Part shown: one piece after another, positions 24,901 to 34,637 of the stretch
How the letters are laid out: each line of letters begins with the position of its first letter
Numbering within the stretch: position 1 is the first letter of the stretch
Assembly: GCA_946800325.1 (NCBI GenBank)
Contig: OX326956.1
Location: 25,518,356 to 25,582,355 of the forward strand
Source: Luzula sylvatica
Lineage: Eukaryota > Streptophyta > Magnoliopsida > Poales > Juncaceae
Length of the DNA stretch: 64,000 nucleotides
Reading direction: 5' to 3'
Notes under the pieces: model-generated
Databases searched by the model: none
Seen by the model: the letters and a program-made list of their open reading frames with translations, nothing else
What the model was told of the DNA's origin: nothing
Program-made: the position numbers and the translations under genes

Positions 24901-25073
24901 AACCGGTTCCAAAACGAGGAGCACGTGTACAAGTCTTCCTCTACATTGTTAACATGTACCACAAGGAGAACAAGACCATTCAAGACATGTACAGAGAAGT
25001 CGAAATGGTTTTCGAGCACCATCCTGATTCACTTGAAGAATTTACTCATTTTGTACCTGATAACTCTTATGTT

Positions 25074-28000
25074 TTTTTTTTTGATAGGTTGGCGGAAAGC
25101 CAAACCTAGAATTTATATTAATATAAAAGATATTTACAAGTGGTAAGAGAACTACATCGTGCTACTTGAACAACCGCAATAGTAATGTCTAGTTATTACC
25201 TTAGTTTGGGAATTTCGCCCACGTAGCCGCTAACTCGCTAGCCTTCCCTACCAGGATTGTCGGCGTTGTTGTACTGTTTTGAAAGATGCGACTATTGCGC
25301 TCTTTCCAAATTATCCATGATATCGCTAGGCAAACGGGTTGCCATCCTTTTTTTGCCGTCGTTTGTTTTGTTGATTAGTTGCGAAGTCCATGCTTCCTCA
25401 AATGTTAGTGTTCCCATGGCCATCCAAGCCGCCCCTAGCCTCGGGTTCACTAGTCGCCATGTATTTTGAGTGAAAGAGCAACCCACGAGCAGGTGGTCTC
25501 GTGTTTCTTGGTGCAATTGGCAAAGAATACATGTCGGAGTGTGGGACCCTCCTTTCTTTATAAGTACATCGGCCGTGTTTAGTCGGTTGTGGAAAGCTAG
25601 CCAGAGGAAGAAACGTGTTTTCATCGGTGCTTGCGTATTCCAAACTTGTCTTTGCCATGGGACAATAATACCCGGGTTTCTCATGAAAAGATAGGAAGAT
25701 TTGGTTGTGAATTTACCCGTTTGAGTCCATCTCCACTCTGTGGTATTGTCGATTGGGTTGCTTATTGTCGAGGTACGGTAAAGGGGGATAAGCTTTTTAA
25801 GTTCTTTGTTGAGGGAAGACAAACCCGTTGTTGAGGTTTGATCTATGCAAGAAGATCGGTCGAAACCGTAAAGCAATCGCATGTATTGTGTCCAAAGATT
25901 GGTTGGTTCATTATCTAACTTCCATAAGAATTTTTGGAGGAGAGCATCATTCATTGTTTGGAGGTGTAAGACTCCTAGACCCCCATTCTTTTTGGGTAAA
26001 CAGACCGTGTTCCAATTGATTAGACTTTTACCGGCTTTATAGGTATCTTGCCCGCTCCATAGAAAGGCTCTCATTAGTTTTTCGATTTGGTTGGAGACCC
26101 ATTTCGGCAATTTATTGGTTTGCATTTGGTATATTGGAACGGAGCTTAGGGTTGCCTTTAGTAGGGTGATCCTCCCCCCAAAAGATAGTAACCGCCCCTT
26201 CCAAGCCGCAATGTGATTTTGGACTTTCGAGATTAGAGGGAGATAAGATTGTTTGTTCGGCTTCTTATAGGTTAGTGGGATGCCGAGGTAGTTAATTGGG
26301 AACTCCTTTTTTGGTAATCCTATAATGTTTTGAATAGTATCGTGAAGATGGACGGGAATACTTATCGGAGTAAATGAGCTTTTTTCTCTATTTAACTCTA
26401 ACCCCGTTATGGCGGTAAATAGATCGAATAGATGTGAGATGACTTTCAAGTTGGTTGGTGTCGCTTCGACAAAGACAATAGTGTCATCCGCATATTGAAG
26501 TAGGGGTGTTTGAATCGGGAAGGTTGTTGAGAGTAGCGGCGCAATTTGTCGTAACATATCTTGTAGTAGATCCACGGCTAAATCAAATAGTAGGGGTGAT
26601 AGAGGGTCTCCTTGACGGAGACCCCTCTTGTGAGGGAAATAAGTAGATAGTGATCCGTTAACCTTGATGGCGGAGGATGAGGAGGTGAGGATGTTCGAAA
26701 TCCATTGTACCCACTTTGGTGGAAAGCCTTTTGTGCGTAGAAGTTTGAGAAGGAATTCCCACGAAATGGTGTCAAAAGCCTTTTTGAAGTCGATCTTGAT
26801 GAGTACGGAGGGGATTTTCTTTATGTGGTGGAAGTGAAGTATTTCTTTTGCGCACGCATATGAGTCAATAATCGACCTATTTTTTAGAAAAGCCGTTTGG
26901 TGACTATCTATTAATTCTTTAAGTTTTGGTTGTAGTCGTGACGCCAATAATTTGGTGATAATCTTTATGGGAGTGGAAATTACACTTATCGGCCGGAATT
27001 CCGATAAGTTGATCGCTTCTTCATTCTTGGGGATAAGAGTGATTGTTGCCTTATTCAATTCTTGGATTGCGATGTTGTCGTTGAAAAAATCATTGATGAG
27101 AGCGATAAAATCTTTTTTCATAGTTGGCCACATTGTTTGTATGAATTCTATAGGAAGTCCATCCGGTCCCACCGACTTTCCTTTGTTTATGTCGTTAATT
27201 GTTTGGAGGATTTCCTTGTCATGTATAGGGGAGTCTAGGTCTTCGAGAATGCTTGAGAATTGGTTTAATGGAAGGAATATCGTCGGATCCCAAGACGAGG
27301 CGATGGGCGAGGTAGAGCCGAGAATGTTCTTATAATAAACAAAGAAGTGATCCAAAATTTCTTTAGAGTCGGTAATCTCGTTGTTATTTGAGTTTATTTT
27401 GTGGATGGTGTTTCTTCTTTTTCTCGAAGAAGCAATCGCATGAAAATAAGCGGTATTTCGGTCACCTAATTTGAGCCATGTTATTGAGGACCTTTGTTGC
27501 CATTTCATCTCCTCTAGCAAATTTAGATCATATGCCTTCTTCTTAAGTTCAATGCGGAGCTTGCGTTCTTGAGTTTCTAGAGGGCGTGCTTCCTCCATCC
27601 AATCCAAGAGACTTATACTTTGTAAAGTGTTTTCTTTTACTCTTTTTTGCTCTTTTTCGCTCTCCTTCGCCCATTTATTTAACTTGGCCCAAGTTTTGTT
27701 GATTTTGTAAAGGAAGTTGGTCACGGAGTTATTGTGTAGGATATTTGTTCCCCAATTATCTTGAAAAATTTGAGTGGCCGTTGGGTTTTTAAGCCAAGCT
27801 CTTTCAAAAATTTTAATTCTCGGTTCTCTAGTAGAGGAGAGTTTTTCGAAAGATATCCGTAGTGGTATATGGTCGGAGGTGACCGTTGCCAAGGGAGTTA
27901 AGTGGAAGGAAATGTTCAAGGGAATATAATGGTGAGAAAAGAAAGCACGATCTAGTCGTGAAAGGGTTGGAGTGAGCCTTTTGCTCGAGTAGGTGAATTT

Positions 28001-28819
28001 ACGACCTTGTAGATCAAATTCGTGAAGGTTTAGACCATTTATTGCGTTGTTGAAGGCCATAATATCCACGGGTAAGTGATTTGACCCCGTGGACTCCTCG
28101 AGTGTTCGTATCGTGTTAAAATCCCCTACCATGATCCACGGTAAATTGTTTGGGTTTAGTGATAGTAATTCAAGGAAGAAGGAGGCTTTACGTGCATCGT
28201 CCGTTGGGCCATATATGTTGGAGAGTAGGAAAGTAAACCCATTGGCTAGTGATAGAGTTGTATTGAGAGAAAAATCGAGAGATGAGGAGGCAACTAGTGA
28301 GAAATCGTTGGACCAAGAGGACATCATACCACCCTTAGAACCAATTGCCTCCTTAAATTGAACATTATTGATAGGGTTCGGACATACGGATCTCATATAA
28401 AAAAAATTAGGGGAAGCCCACTTAGTCTCTTGTAGACAAACGATATTACATTTTGCATCTCTTACAACATTCTTAACTAATTTGCATTTGTCCACACTTC
28501 CTAGTCTCCGAACGTTCCAACACAAAATAGAGAGATAATTAAAAAGCGACATAAAAAAACTTTAACAAGAAACGAGAGCGCATCTAGCTCTTGATTAGTG
28601 CATAAGAGGCACTAGACATAGTACTCCTCCTCATCCCCATAGTCAACTTGTTGGGAGGTGGTGTCTTCAAAGTCGAACTTTAAATTCGTTTCGTTTGGCA
28701 ATGATACTGTACGAAAAGCACATAGGTTAGGAGAATTTTCATAACCATCACTTGGTATATTAGTTTGCAATTTACAAGAGCCTATTAACTTGGTAAATTT
28801 TTTCCTTGATTTTTTCGAG
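25074..28819 (-). mobile_element. 5'-truncated LINE with nearly complete ORF2
   Basis: A 3,746-bp non-LTR retrotransposon lies in minus orientation between exact 15-bp repeats GATAACTCTTATGTT (25059-25073 and 28820-28834). A T-run at 25074-25082 is its poly(A) tail. The 5' end keeps only the last ~70 codons of ORF1 (ending QQVDYGDEEEYYV), then a short spacer and ORF2. It sits in an exon of the SIN3-like remnant. The intact target duplication and long open ORF2 suggest a fairly recent insertion. Confidence 0.95.
25292..28552 (-). CDS. LINE ORF2: endonuclease and reverse transcriptase
   Basis: The 1086-residue frame has an APE-type endonuclease at about 1-230 (LSILCWNVRRLGS, VCLQETKWASPN, MVGDFNTIR, SDHIPLRISF), a reverse transcriptase at about 450-770 (SVGPDGLPIEF, TLIPKNEE, RPISVISTPIKIITKLLASR, LRQGDPLSPLLFDLAVD, catalytic YADD near 684) and a zinc-binding zf-RVT region at about 960-1040 (FFLWLAFHNRLNT, CILCQLHQETRDHLLVGC). 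ORF2 makes the nick and the cDNA in target-primed reverse transcription. Translation in the first reading frame stops at 25292. In another frame SWIIWKERNSRIFQNSTTTP and ASELAATWAKFPN continue to about 25206, so a single-base change in the A7 run (25348-25354) removed the true C-terminal ~45 residues. It is therefore probably inactive or marginal. Confidence 0.9.
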   Translation of the reverse strand: MSLFNYLSILCWNVRRLGSVDKCKLVKNVVRDAKCNIVCLQETKWASPNFFYMRSVCPNPINNVQFKEAIGSKGGMMSSWSNDFSLVASSSLDFSLNTTLSLANGFTFLLSNIYGPTDDARKASFFLELLSLNPNNLPWIMVGDFNTIRTLEESTGSNHLPVDIMAFNNAINGLNLHEFDLQGRKFTYSSKRLTPTLSRLDRAFFSHHYIPLNISFHLTPLATVTSDHIPLRISFEKLSSTREPRIKIFERAWLKNPTATQIFQDNWGTNILHNNSVTNFLYKINKTWAKLNKWAKESEKEQKRVKENTLQSISLLDWMEEARPLETQERKLRIELKKKAYDLNLLEEMKWQQRSSITWLKLGDRNTAYFHAIASSRKRRNTIHKINSNNNEITDSKEILDHFFVYYKNILGSTSPIASSWDPTIFLPLNQFSSILEDLDSPIHDKEILQTINDINKGKSVGPDGLPIEFIQTMWPTMKKDFIALINDFFNDNIAIQELNKATITLIPKNEEAINLSEFRPISVISTPIKIITKLLASRLQPKLKELIDSHQTAFLKNRSIIDSYACAKEILHFHHIKKIPSVLIKIDFKKAFDTISWEFLLKLLRTKGFPPKWVQWISNILTSSSSAIKVNGSLSTYFPHKRGLRQGDPLSPLLFDLAVDLLQDMLRQIAPLLSTTFPIQTPLLQYADDTIVFVEATPTNLKVISHLFDLFTAITGLELNREKSSFTPISIPVHLHDTIQNIIGLPKKEFPINYLGIPLTYKKPNKQSYLPLISKVQNHIAAWKGRLLSFGGRITLLKATLSSVPIYQMQTNKLPKWVSNQIEKLMRAFLWSGQDTYKAGKSLINWNTVCLPKKNGGLGVLHLQTMNDALLQKFLWKLDNEPTNLWTQYMRLLYGFDRSSCIDQTSTTGLSSLNKELKKLIPLYRTSTISNPIDNTTEWRWTQTGKFTTKSSYLFMRNPGIIVPWQRQVWNTQAPMKTRFFLWLAFHNRLNTADVLIKKGGSHTPTCILCQLHQETRDHLLVGCSFTQNTWRLVNPRLGAAWMAMGTLTFEEAWTSQLINKTNDGKKRMATRLPSDIMDNLERAQ

Positions 28820-29838
28820 GATAACTCTTATGTTGCCCCTTAAGTGTCTCCTCCTATAATTATTCGCCATGATGATCGCTCCTCCGTTATCCCAAGGTAT
28901 TATTTAATATATTAACATGATAATATAATAAACCAACTTATTCATATGCTTTTCTATATATTTATAGTTACTCGTCAATTATGTTTATCTTTCTTAAGAA
29001 TGAAAGGCGATATGGGTCTATGCATGGGATGGAACCAGAGCAAATCATTGGCATGCCTGACCAACAGCACGAGAGGAAGAGGCAAATGGAGGAGAGAGAA
29101 AGTTGCAAGGAAGAGAGAAGGGTGAGGCAAGAGAGGGAGGAGAGAGAAAGCGAGCATACTGACCTCGCCGACAGCGGAGCCCGTAAAAGTAGCCGGAAGG
29201 CTGATGATATCTCTGAAGACCGCCCTCTGATCGCGCCACCTGGTGAAAGCTTTCTAGCTGATGTCAGCAAATAACAATAACAACTTGTACGGTGCTTCTG
29301 TCTCTTCTTTCGATGACAAAAAATGTCCTCAAAAGTAAAAAAAATTAGTTGATATGATTTTGCTTTAGTTGAAAGATTGATTATGTATGTTAATGGTTTC
29401 TATGTTTGGGTGAATGTATATGCATATCAATATCCAAAAGAGTTTCATTTCGGCGAGAAAGTGAATGAGAAGTTGCATCCTAGTACATAACATGAGTTCT
29501 TGAAATGCTTTCACATATAGAGCCAAGTCAGGAGATTATTAACCGTACCGAAATGAAGAATTTTGTTAGTTTCCTTACCTGAAATTCTATGTTTGTTTTT
29601 AAGTTTGATAACCTTTTTTTGTGACCAGGTTGGAGATCTTCTTGGGAGCAATCCCAAGTTAATGGAGGGGTTTAATGAATTTCTATCCTATTGCATGGAC
29701 ATGAATGCTGATAATGTTGTTTCGACACGAGATGATATGAACATAATTGCAATAGGAATGGAACATGATGGTGTACTTGTTGAGGAGTTAGTGATTGGCA
29801 GAACATTCGTACATCAACGATGGTGTGCACTATTTTAG

Positions 29839-30536
29839 ATTTATTATTGTTATCTTTAATTTGTAATCGTTCACGATTGTTTTATACACATGTAATTGAT
29901 TTCAGGATTAAACTTAGTGTGGTGCATATGTATTTTGATATGATAATTTTTGTTTTTGGTGTAATTTTATAATTGAAAAAATGCAATCCTATCAACTTTT
30001 CTAAATGTCGGCATTTATACATTGCATGCAATTTTAAATGCTGTGACATGAATATTACATACATTTTGATGTGTCATCTATTCATACAATACAATGTATT
30101 TTTTAAATGCAAATTTTCATTATCGAAGCATTTGAAAATGCCACTATTTGTCCATTTTCATGTTATGCTCATGCATTTGTGAATGCTTTTATTGTCACAA
30201 TTGGATGCATTTTTTTAATGTTGTCATTAGATATTTGTTAATGCTTTAATTGTAAGAATTCAATTCATTTGAGCATATCACATCATTTGTAAATGCATCC
30301 TTTTTACCATATTGACGACATTAAAAAATGCTCTCGATGTTTCATTATCATTGGCTACATAAATATATGATGTTAATTTCACAATTATGTAGCATTATGT
30401 GAAATGTTCTTGTAACTTTATAGGGCATCACCCCGGACAGCATTTCCATCTAATGCCGTCAAATATAAATAGCATCATTAATACATGCATTCAACATCAT
30501 ATGTGAATGCTTTGAAATGCTTACATTGTTGTAGTG
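29839..30536. mobile_element. Possible terminal part of a CACTA-like element
   Basis: The right edge reads, on the minus strand, CACTACAACAATGTAAGCAT. This resembles CACTA (En/Spm) ends, which start CACTA and carry short subterminal repeats. From about 29985 to 30525, AAATGC/GCATTT and AATGCTTT motifs recur in both orientations about every 20-40 bp, as subterminal repeats do. I did not find the opposite terminus or a 3-bp target duplication, so this is a partial or uncertain call. Confidence 0.4.
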
Positions 30537-30831
30537 ATACATATACATACATACCTACCTACGTACGTACATACATACATACATACATACATACATACCT
30601 ACATACATACATACATACATACATACATACATACATACATTCGTACATTCGTACATACATACCTACATTCGTACGTACATACGTACATACCTACATTCGT
30701 ACGTACATACGTACATACCTACATTCGTACGTACATACATACATACATACATACATACATACATACATACATACATACATTCGTACATACATACATACAT
30801 ACATTCAAACATACATACATACATACATACA

Positions 30832-30863
<32 letters not shown>

Positions 30864-30865
30864 CA
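30537..30865. repeat. (TACA)n microsatellite with CGTA and TTCG variants
   Basis: Tandem ACAT/TACA tetranucleotides have regular variant blocks (CTACATTCGTACGTACATACG occurs three times with spacing near 36 bp at 30661-30735). The open frames across it encode only YIHT or MYVC repeats. It abuts the satellite array. Confidence 0.95.
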
Positions 30866-33168
30866 TACGTACTTGGACTCGTTAATGCCTAAATAGATTT
30901 CGAAGACCACTATAGCGTAAAACAAACTTTCGTAGTGCTTGTAAAATTTGGTGAAAAGTTATGTAGTAAAAGATTCGATACAAACGATCTAACAAATACC
31001 TTATTTGGACCCCTCAAAGCATAAAAAGATTGCTACGAATTGAAAAACAAATTTTCTTAGTGTTTGTACAATTTGGTGAAAAGTTACCTAATAAAAGATT
31101 CGATCCAATCAATCTCAAAATCACGTTATTTGGACTCCTCAAAGAGTAACAAGATTGCTATGAATCGAAAAACAAACTTTCTTAGTGTTTGTAAAATTTT
31201 GTGAAAACTTACGTAATAAAGGATTCGATCCAAACGATCTAAAAACACGTTATTTTAACTCTTCAAAGCGTCAAAAGATCGTTATGATTCGAAAAGCAAA
31301 CTTTCTTAGTATTTTTACAATTTGGTGAAAAGTTATGTAGTAAAAGATTCATTCCAAAAGATCTCAACAACACTTTATTTGGACTCCTCAAAGCCTAAAT
31401 AGAATTTCAAGACTGCCTGCGGCTAAAACAAACTTTGGTAATATTTGTACAATCTGGTGAAAATATGTATGGTAAAACTTTCGAAGTAACTATCTCAAAA
31501 ACACGTTATTTGGACTCCTCAAAGTATAAAAAAAAATGCTATGAATCGAAACAAACTTTCTTAGTGTTTGTACAATTTGATGAAAAGTTACGTTATATAA
31601 GATTCGATCCGAACAATCTAAAAAACACGTTATTTGGACTCCTCAAAGCATAAAAATATTGCTATGAATTGAAAAACAAATTTTCTTGGTGTTTGTAAAA
31701 TTTGGTGAAAACTTACGTAATAAAAGATTCGATCCAAACCATCTCAAAAATACGTTATTTGGACTCTTTTAAGTGTAAAAAAATTGCTATGAATAAAGAA
31801 AAAAACAATCTTTGTGTTTGTAAAATTTGGTGAAAATTTACGTAATAAAAGAATTGATCCAAACAATCTCGAAATCACGTTATTTGGACTACTGAAAGCA
31901 TAAAAAAATTGCTATGAATCGAAAAAACAAACTTTCTTAGTAGTGTTCGAAAATTTTGGAGAAACGTTATGTAGTAAAGATACGATACAAACGATCTAAA
32001 AAACGCATTGTTTGAACTTTTCAAATTGGAATAAGATTGCTATGAATCGAAAAACAAACTTTCTTAGTGCTTGTAAAATTTGGTGAAAACTTACGTAATA
32101 AATATTTGATCCCAACAATATAAAAAACACATTATTTGATCTTCTCAAAGCATAAAAAATTGCTATGAATCAAAAAGAAAATTTTTTTTTTGTTTGTACA
32201 ATTTGGTGAAAAGTTACATAGTAAAATATTGGATGCAAAATATCTCAAAAACACGTTATTTCGACTCCTCAAAGCCTAAATAGATTGTCAAAACTGCCTA
32301 CAGCGAAAACAAACTTCCATAATGTATATACAATTTGGTGAAAAACTTCTATAGTAAAACTTTCAAAGTAAACGAACTCAAAATACATTATTTGGCCTCC
32401 CGGAGGCCTAAACAGATTTCCAAGACAGCCTAGAGCGAAAAAACAAAATTTCGTATTGTTTGCAAAATTTGGTGATAAGTTGTGTTGGAAAACATTCGAT
32501 TTAAACGATCTCAATACATGTTACTTGGACTCCCTAATGCCTAAATAGATTTCTAAGACCACTATAGCGTAAAACAAACTTTTGTAGTACTTGTAAAATT
32601 TGGTGAAAAGTTATGTAGTAAAAGATTCGATACAATGATCTAAAAAATACCATATTTGGACTCCTCAAAGCACAAAAAGACTGCTACGAATCGAAAAACA
32701 AATTTTCTTAGTGTATGTACAATTTGGTGAAAAGTTACGTAACAAAAGATTCGATCCAATCAATCTCAAAATCACGTTATTTGGACTCCTTAAAAAGTAA
32801 CAAGATTGCTATGAATCGAAAAACAAACTTTCTTAGTGTTTGTAAAATTTGGTGCAATCTTACGTAATAAAATATTGATCCAAACGATCTAAAAAACACG
32901 TTATTTGAACTCTTCAAAACGTAAAAAGATTGCTACGTTTCGAAAAGCAAATTTTCTTAGTTTTTACAATTTGGTGAAATGTTACGTAGTAAAATATTCG
33001 ATCCAAAATATCTCAAAAACATTGTATTTGGACTCCTCAAAGCCTAAATAGATTGTCAAGACTGCCTACAACGAAAACAAACTTTGATAATGTTTGTACA
33101 ATTTGGTGAAAACCTGTATAGTAAAACTTTCGATGTAACTATCTCAAAAAACGTTATTTGGACTCCTC
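30866..33168. repeat. Satellite array, about 123-bp monomer, left block
   Basis: About 18-19 tandem monomers are present. Landmarks of each are AATTTGGTGAAAA, GATTCGATCCAAACGATCT, ACACGTTATTTGGACTCC and GATTGCTATGAATCGAAAAA. A second monomer type replaces the last landmark with CCTAAATAGATT..AAGAC..GCCTA. This type occurs near 30888, 31393, 32275, 32408, 32539 and 33051. The variant at 30888 (ACCACTATAGCGTAAAAC) returns at 32539. Monomers differ from each other by roughly 10-20 per cent. The block is cut by the Sirevirus at 33169 and resumes at 60347. Confidence 0.9.
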
Positions 33169-33486
33169 TGTTGATCCAAATATCCTAAGGTTTGATTATG
33201 TCAAAACACTGTCAATACTAACGGTTTCAGTTAAGACCAACTTGTAGGAGAAGTAGGTACAACGGACCAAGGATGATCGAAAGAGACGATTGAAGAATTC
33301 AAGACGAATATCATATGTGAAAAGAAAGGCGTCAAGACATTGAAGAATTCAAGACGTCGAAGCCTTCCGTGAGTTGGGATCATCAAAATAAACCATAGGT
33401 ATTCCAAAGAACATCTCATATTTATCAAGATCAAAAGATAAATTCGAAAAACGATGATCAACAAGGAAACTCACCATACCAGTATG

Positions 33487-33950
33487 GTTCGTTCGAACTA
33501 ACACATAGTTCGTTCGAACGAACCAAGACCTGGCATGGTGAGAAAACTCACAAAACTAGAGACAATAAATATTCGTTCGAACGAACCTATATGTTAGTTC
33601 GAACGAACCATTTTGGTTCGTTCCCCTCAAGGACGAACCATGAACCACTCTAAGTTCGTTCGAACAAAACAAATAAGTTCGTTCGAACGAATCGATACCT
33701 GGTGTTGTGAGACAAATAAACAAATCTAGACACAATAAATATTCGTTGGAACGAACCAATCGGTACGTTCGAACGAACATCCATGGTTCGTTCTTGAATT
33801 CATAGAACGAACCATGAACAAATTCAGGTTAGTTCGAACGAACATAATTGTTCGTTCGAACGAACTCATAGTGTTTATGAAAATTCCTTTGAAACGGCTA
33901 GTTCAAATTCAAGTTCGTTCGAACGAACCAAACAGTACGTTCGAACGAAC
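33487..33950. promoter_or_regulatory. Palindrome array in the Sirevirus LTR
   Basis: About eleven TTCGAAC cores, most within the 16-bp perfect palindrome GTTCGTTCGAACGAAC or a one-base variant, lie in 464 bp. Exact copies include 33508-33523 and 33913-33928. The array ends about 40 bp before the TATA box. The same array is in the 3' LTR at 59256-59719. Confidence 0.85.
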
Positions 33951-33990
33951 TATGTAATTTTTACACAGGTTAAGTGGTTTCTATGGATGA

Positions 33991-33997
33991 TATAAAT
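33991..33997 (+). promoter_or_regulatory. TATA box of the Sirevirus LTR
   Basis: TATAAATAGA follows the palindrome array and precedes a CT-rich stretch, so this position fits the U3/R boundary of the LTR. The 3' LTR copy is at 59760. Confidence 0.75.
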
Positions 33998-34577
33998 AGA
34001 ACAACTTACACCTTCTCTCTCCTATCCTTTTTGCAAAATCATTTCACATCTAAAAGAGAGAACGAACTAGCTTTGATCTTCTTCCAAATATCTTGATAAG
34101 TGTGAGACAAACCTCTAGATCATAGATCTACTTCTCGAAATCTCTCTTCTATACGATTCCCAACTCACGTGACCGATCACGTTGTAGTGCGTATTAGAAA
34201 CGTGTAATAGGCTAATTCTTGAATTGTAAAGCCCGCTATAGATCGATAGAAAACGTGTAAATCGATCTAGGCACAACCTTGTACGAGTGAGTTGGAATTC
34301 AATCGAACGCCTAAACGGCACAAGGCCTTCCCGGAGACGTAGGTACTTGCCAATAATCGAATCGGTCGATTAAGCAAGTAAAGGGTGAGTTAAAGCTACA
34401 AAGCAACCACCTACCGAACTCCGTAATAAATATCGTGTGTTCATCTCGTTCGGTATTTGCATTCTTTTATTTAAATCATATTAAGCTTCCGCATAATTTA
34501 GAATCGGTATACCTTAGTCGAAAATTGTAAGTAAAGATTACCTATTCACCCCCTCTAGGTTAGAATTAACCAACAAT

Positions 34578-34589
34578 TGGTATCAGAGC
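34578..34589 (+). promoter_or_regulatory. Sirevirus primer-binding site
   Basis: TGGTATCAGAGC, two bases after the 5' LTR, is the standard plant retrotransposon site complementary to the 3' end of initiator tRNA-Met. Confidence 0.9.
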
Positions 34590-34637
34590 AAAATACTAAC
34601 CGTCTCTTTGAGTAAAATTGACAACTTGTATACGATT

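Larger units (their letters stand above)
24901..29838 (+). pseudogene. SIN3-like pseudogene split by a LINE
   Basis: SIN3 proteins are scaffolds of histone-deacetylase corepressor complexes and bind factors through paired amphipathic helix (PAH) domains. The exon from 24901 encodes a PAH2-type stretch: NRFQNEEHVYKS, then in another frame FLYIVNMYHKENKTIQDMYR, EVEMVFEHHPDSLEEFTHF and VPDNS. A one-base shift near 24932 breaks the frame. A LINE interrupts the exon at 25074; it resumes at 28835 and meets a stop at once (VAP*), then reads RHDDRSSVIP to a donor at 28896. 28999-29274 reads GMEPEQIIGMPDQQHERKRQ and a charged stretch, ending at TAA. 29629-29838 reads VGDLLGSNPKLMEGFNEFLS, a PAH3-like motif. 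The remaining conserved body is absent. Confidence 0.8.
33169..34575 (+). repeat. Sirevirus 5' LTR
   Basis: The 1,407-bp LTR begins TGTTGATCC and ends AACCAACA. It contains an array of the GTTCGTTCGAACGAAC palindrome at 33487-33950, followed by a TATA box at 33991-33997. Confidence 0.97.

Noticed and set aside
30485..30925. Open frames rich in YIHT or MYVC
   Set aside because: They are translations of the TACA tetranucleotide repeat.
33487..33950. CRISPR-like reading of regularly recurring palindromes
   Set aside because: Spacing is irregular, spacers are not of constant length, the context is an LTR of a plant retrotransposon, and no cas genes exist here.
33487..33950. Heat-shock elements
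   Set aside because: A heat-shock element needs GAA and TTC units separated by two bases. In this palindrome TTC and GAA abut or are four apart, so the known consensus is not met.
33231..34321. Small open frames inside Sirevirus LTRs (also 59000-60090) and nested Copia LTRs (45998-46444, 53225-53671)
   Set aside because: They are identical between LTR pairs because the LTRs are identical. They match no protein family and overlap regulatory palindromes.
34578..34589. tRNA gene fragments at TGGTATCAGAGC
   Set aside because: Only the 12-base complement of the tRNA 3' end is present in each element, as expected for primer-binding sites; no cloverleaf follows.
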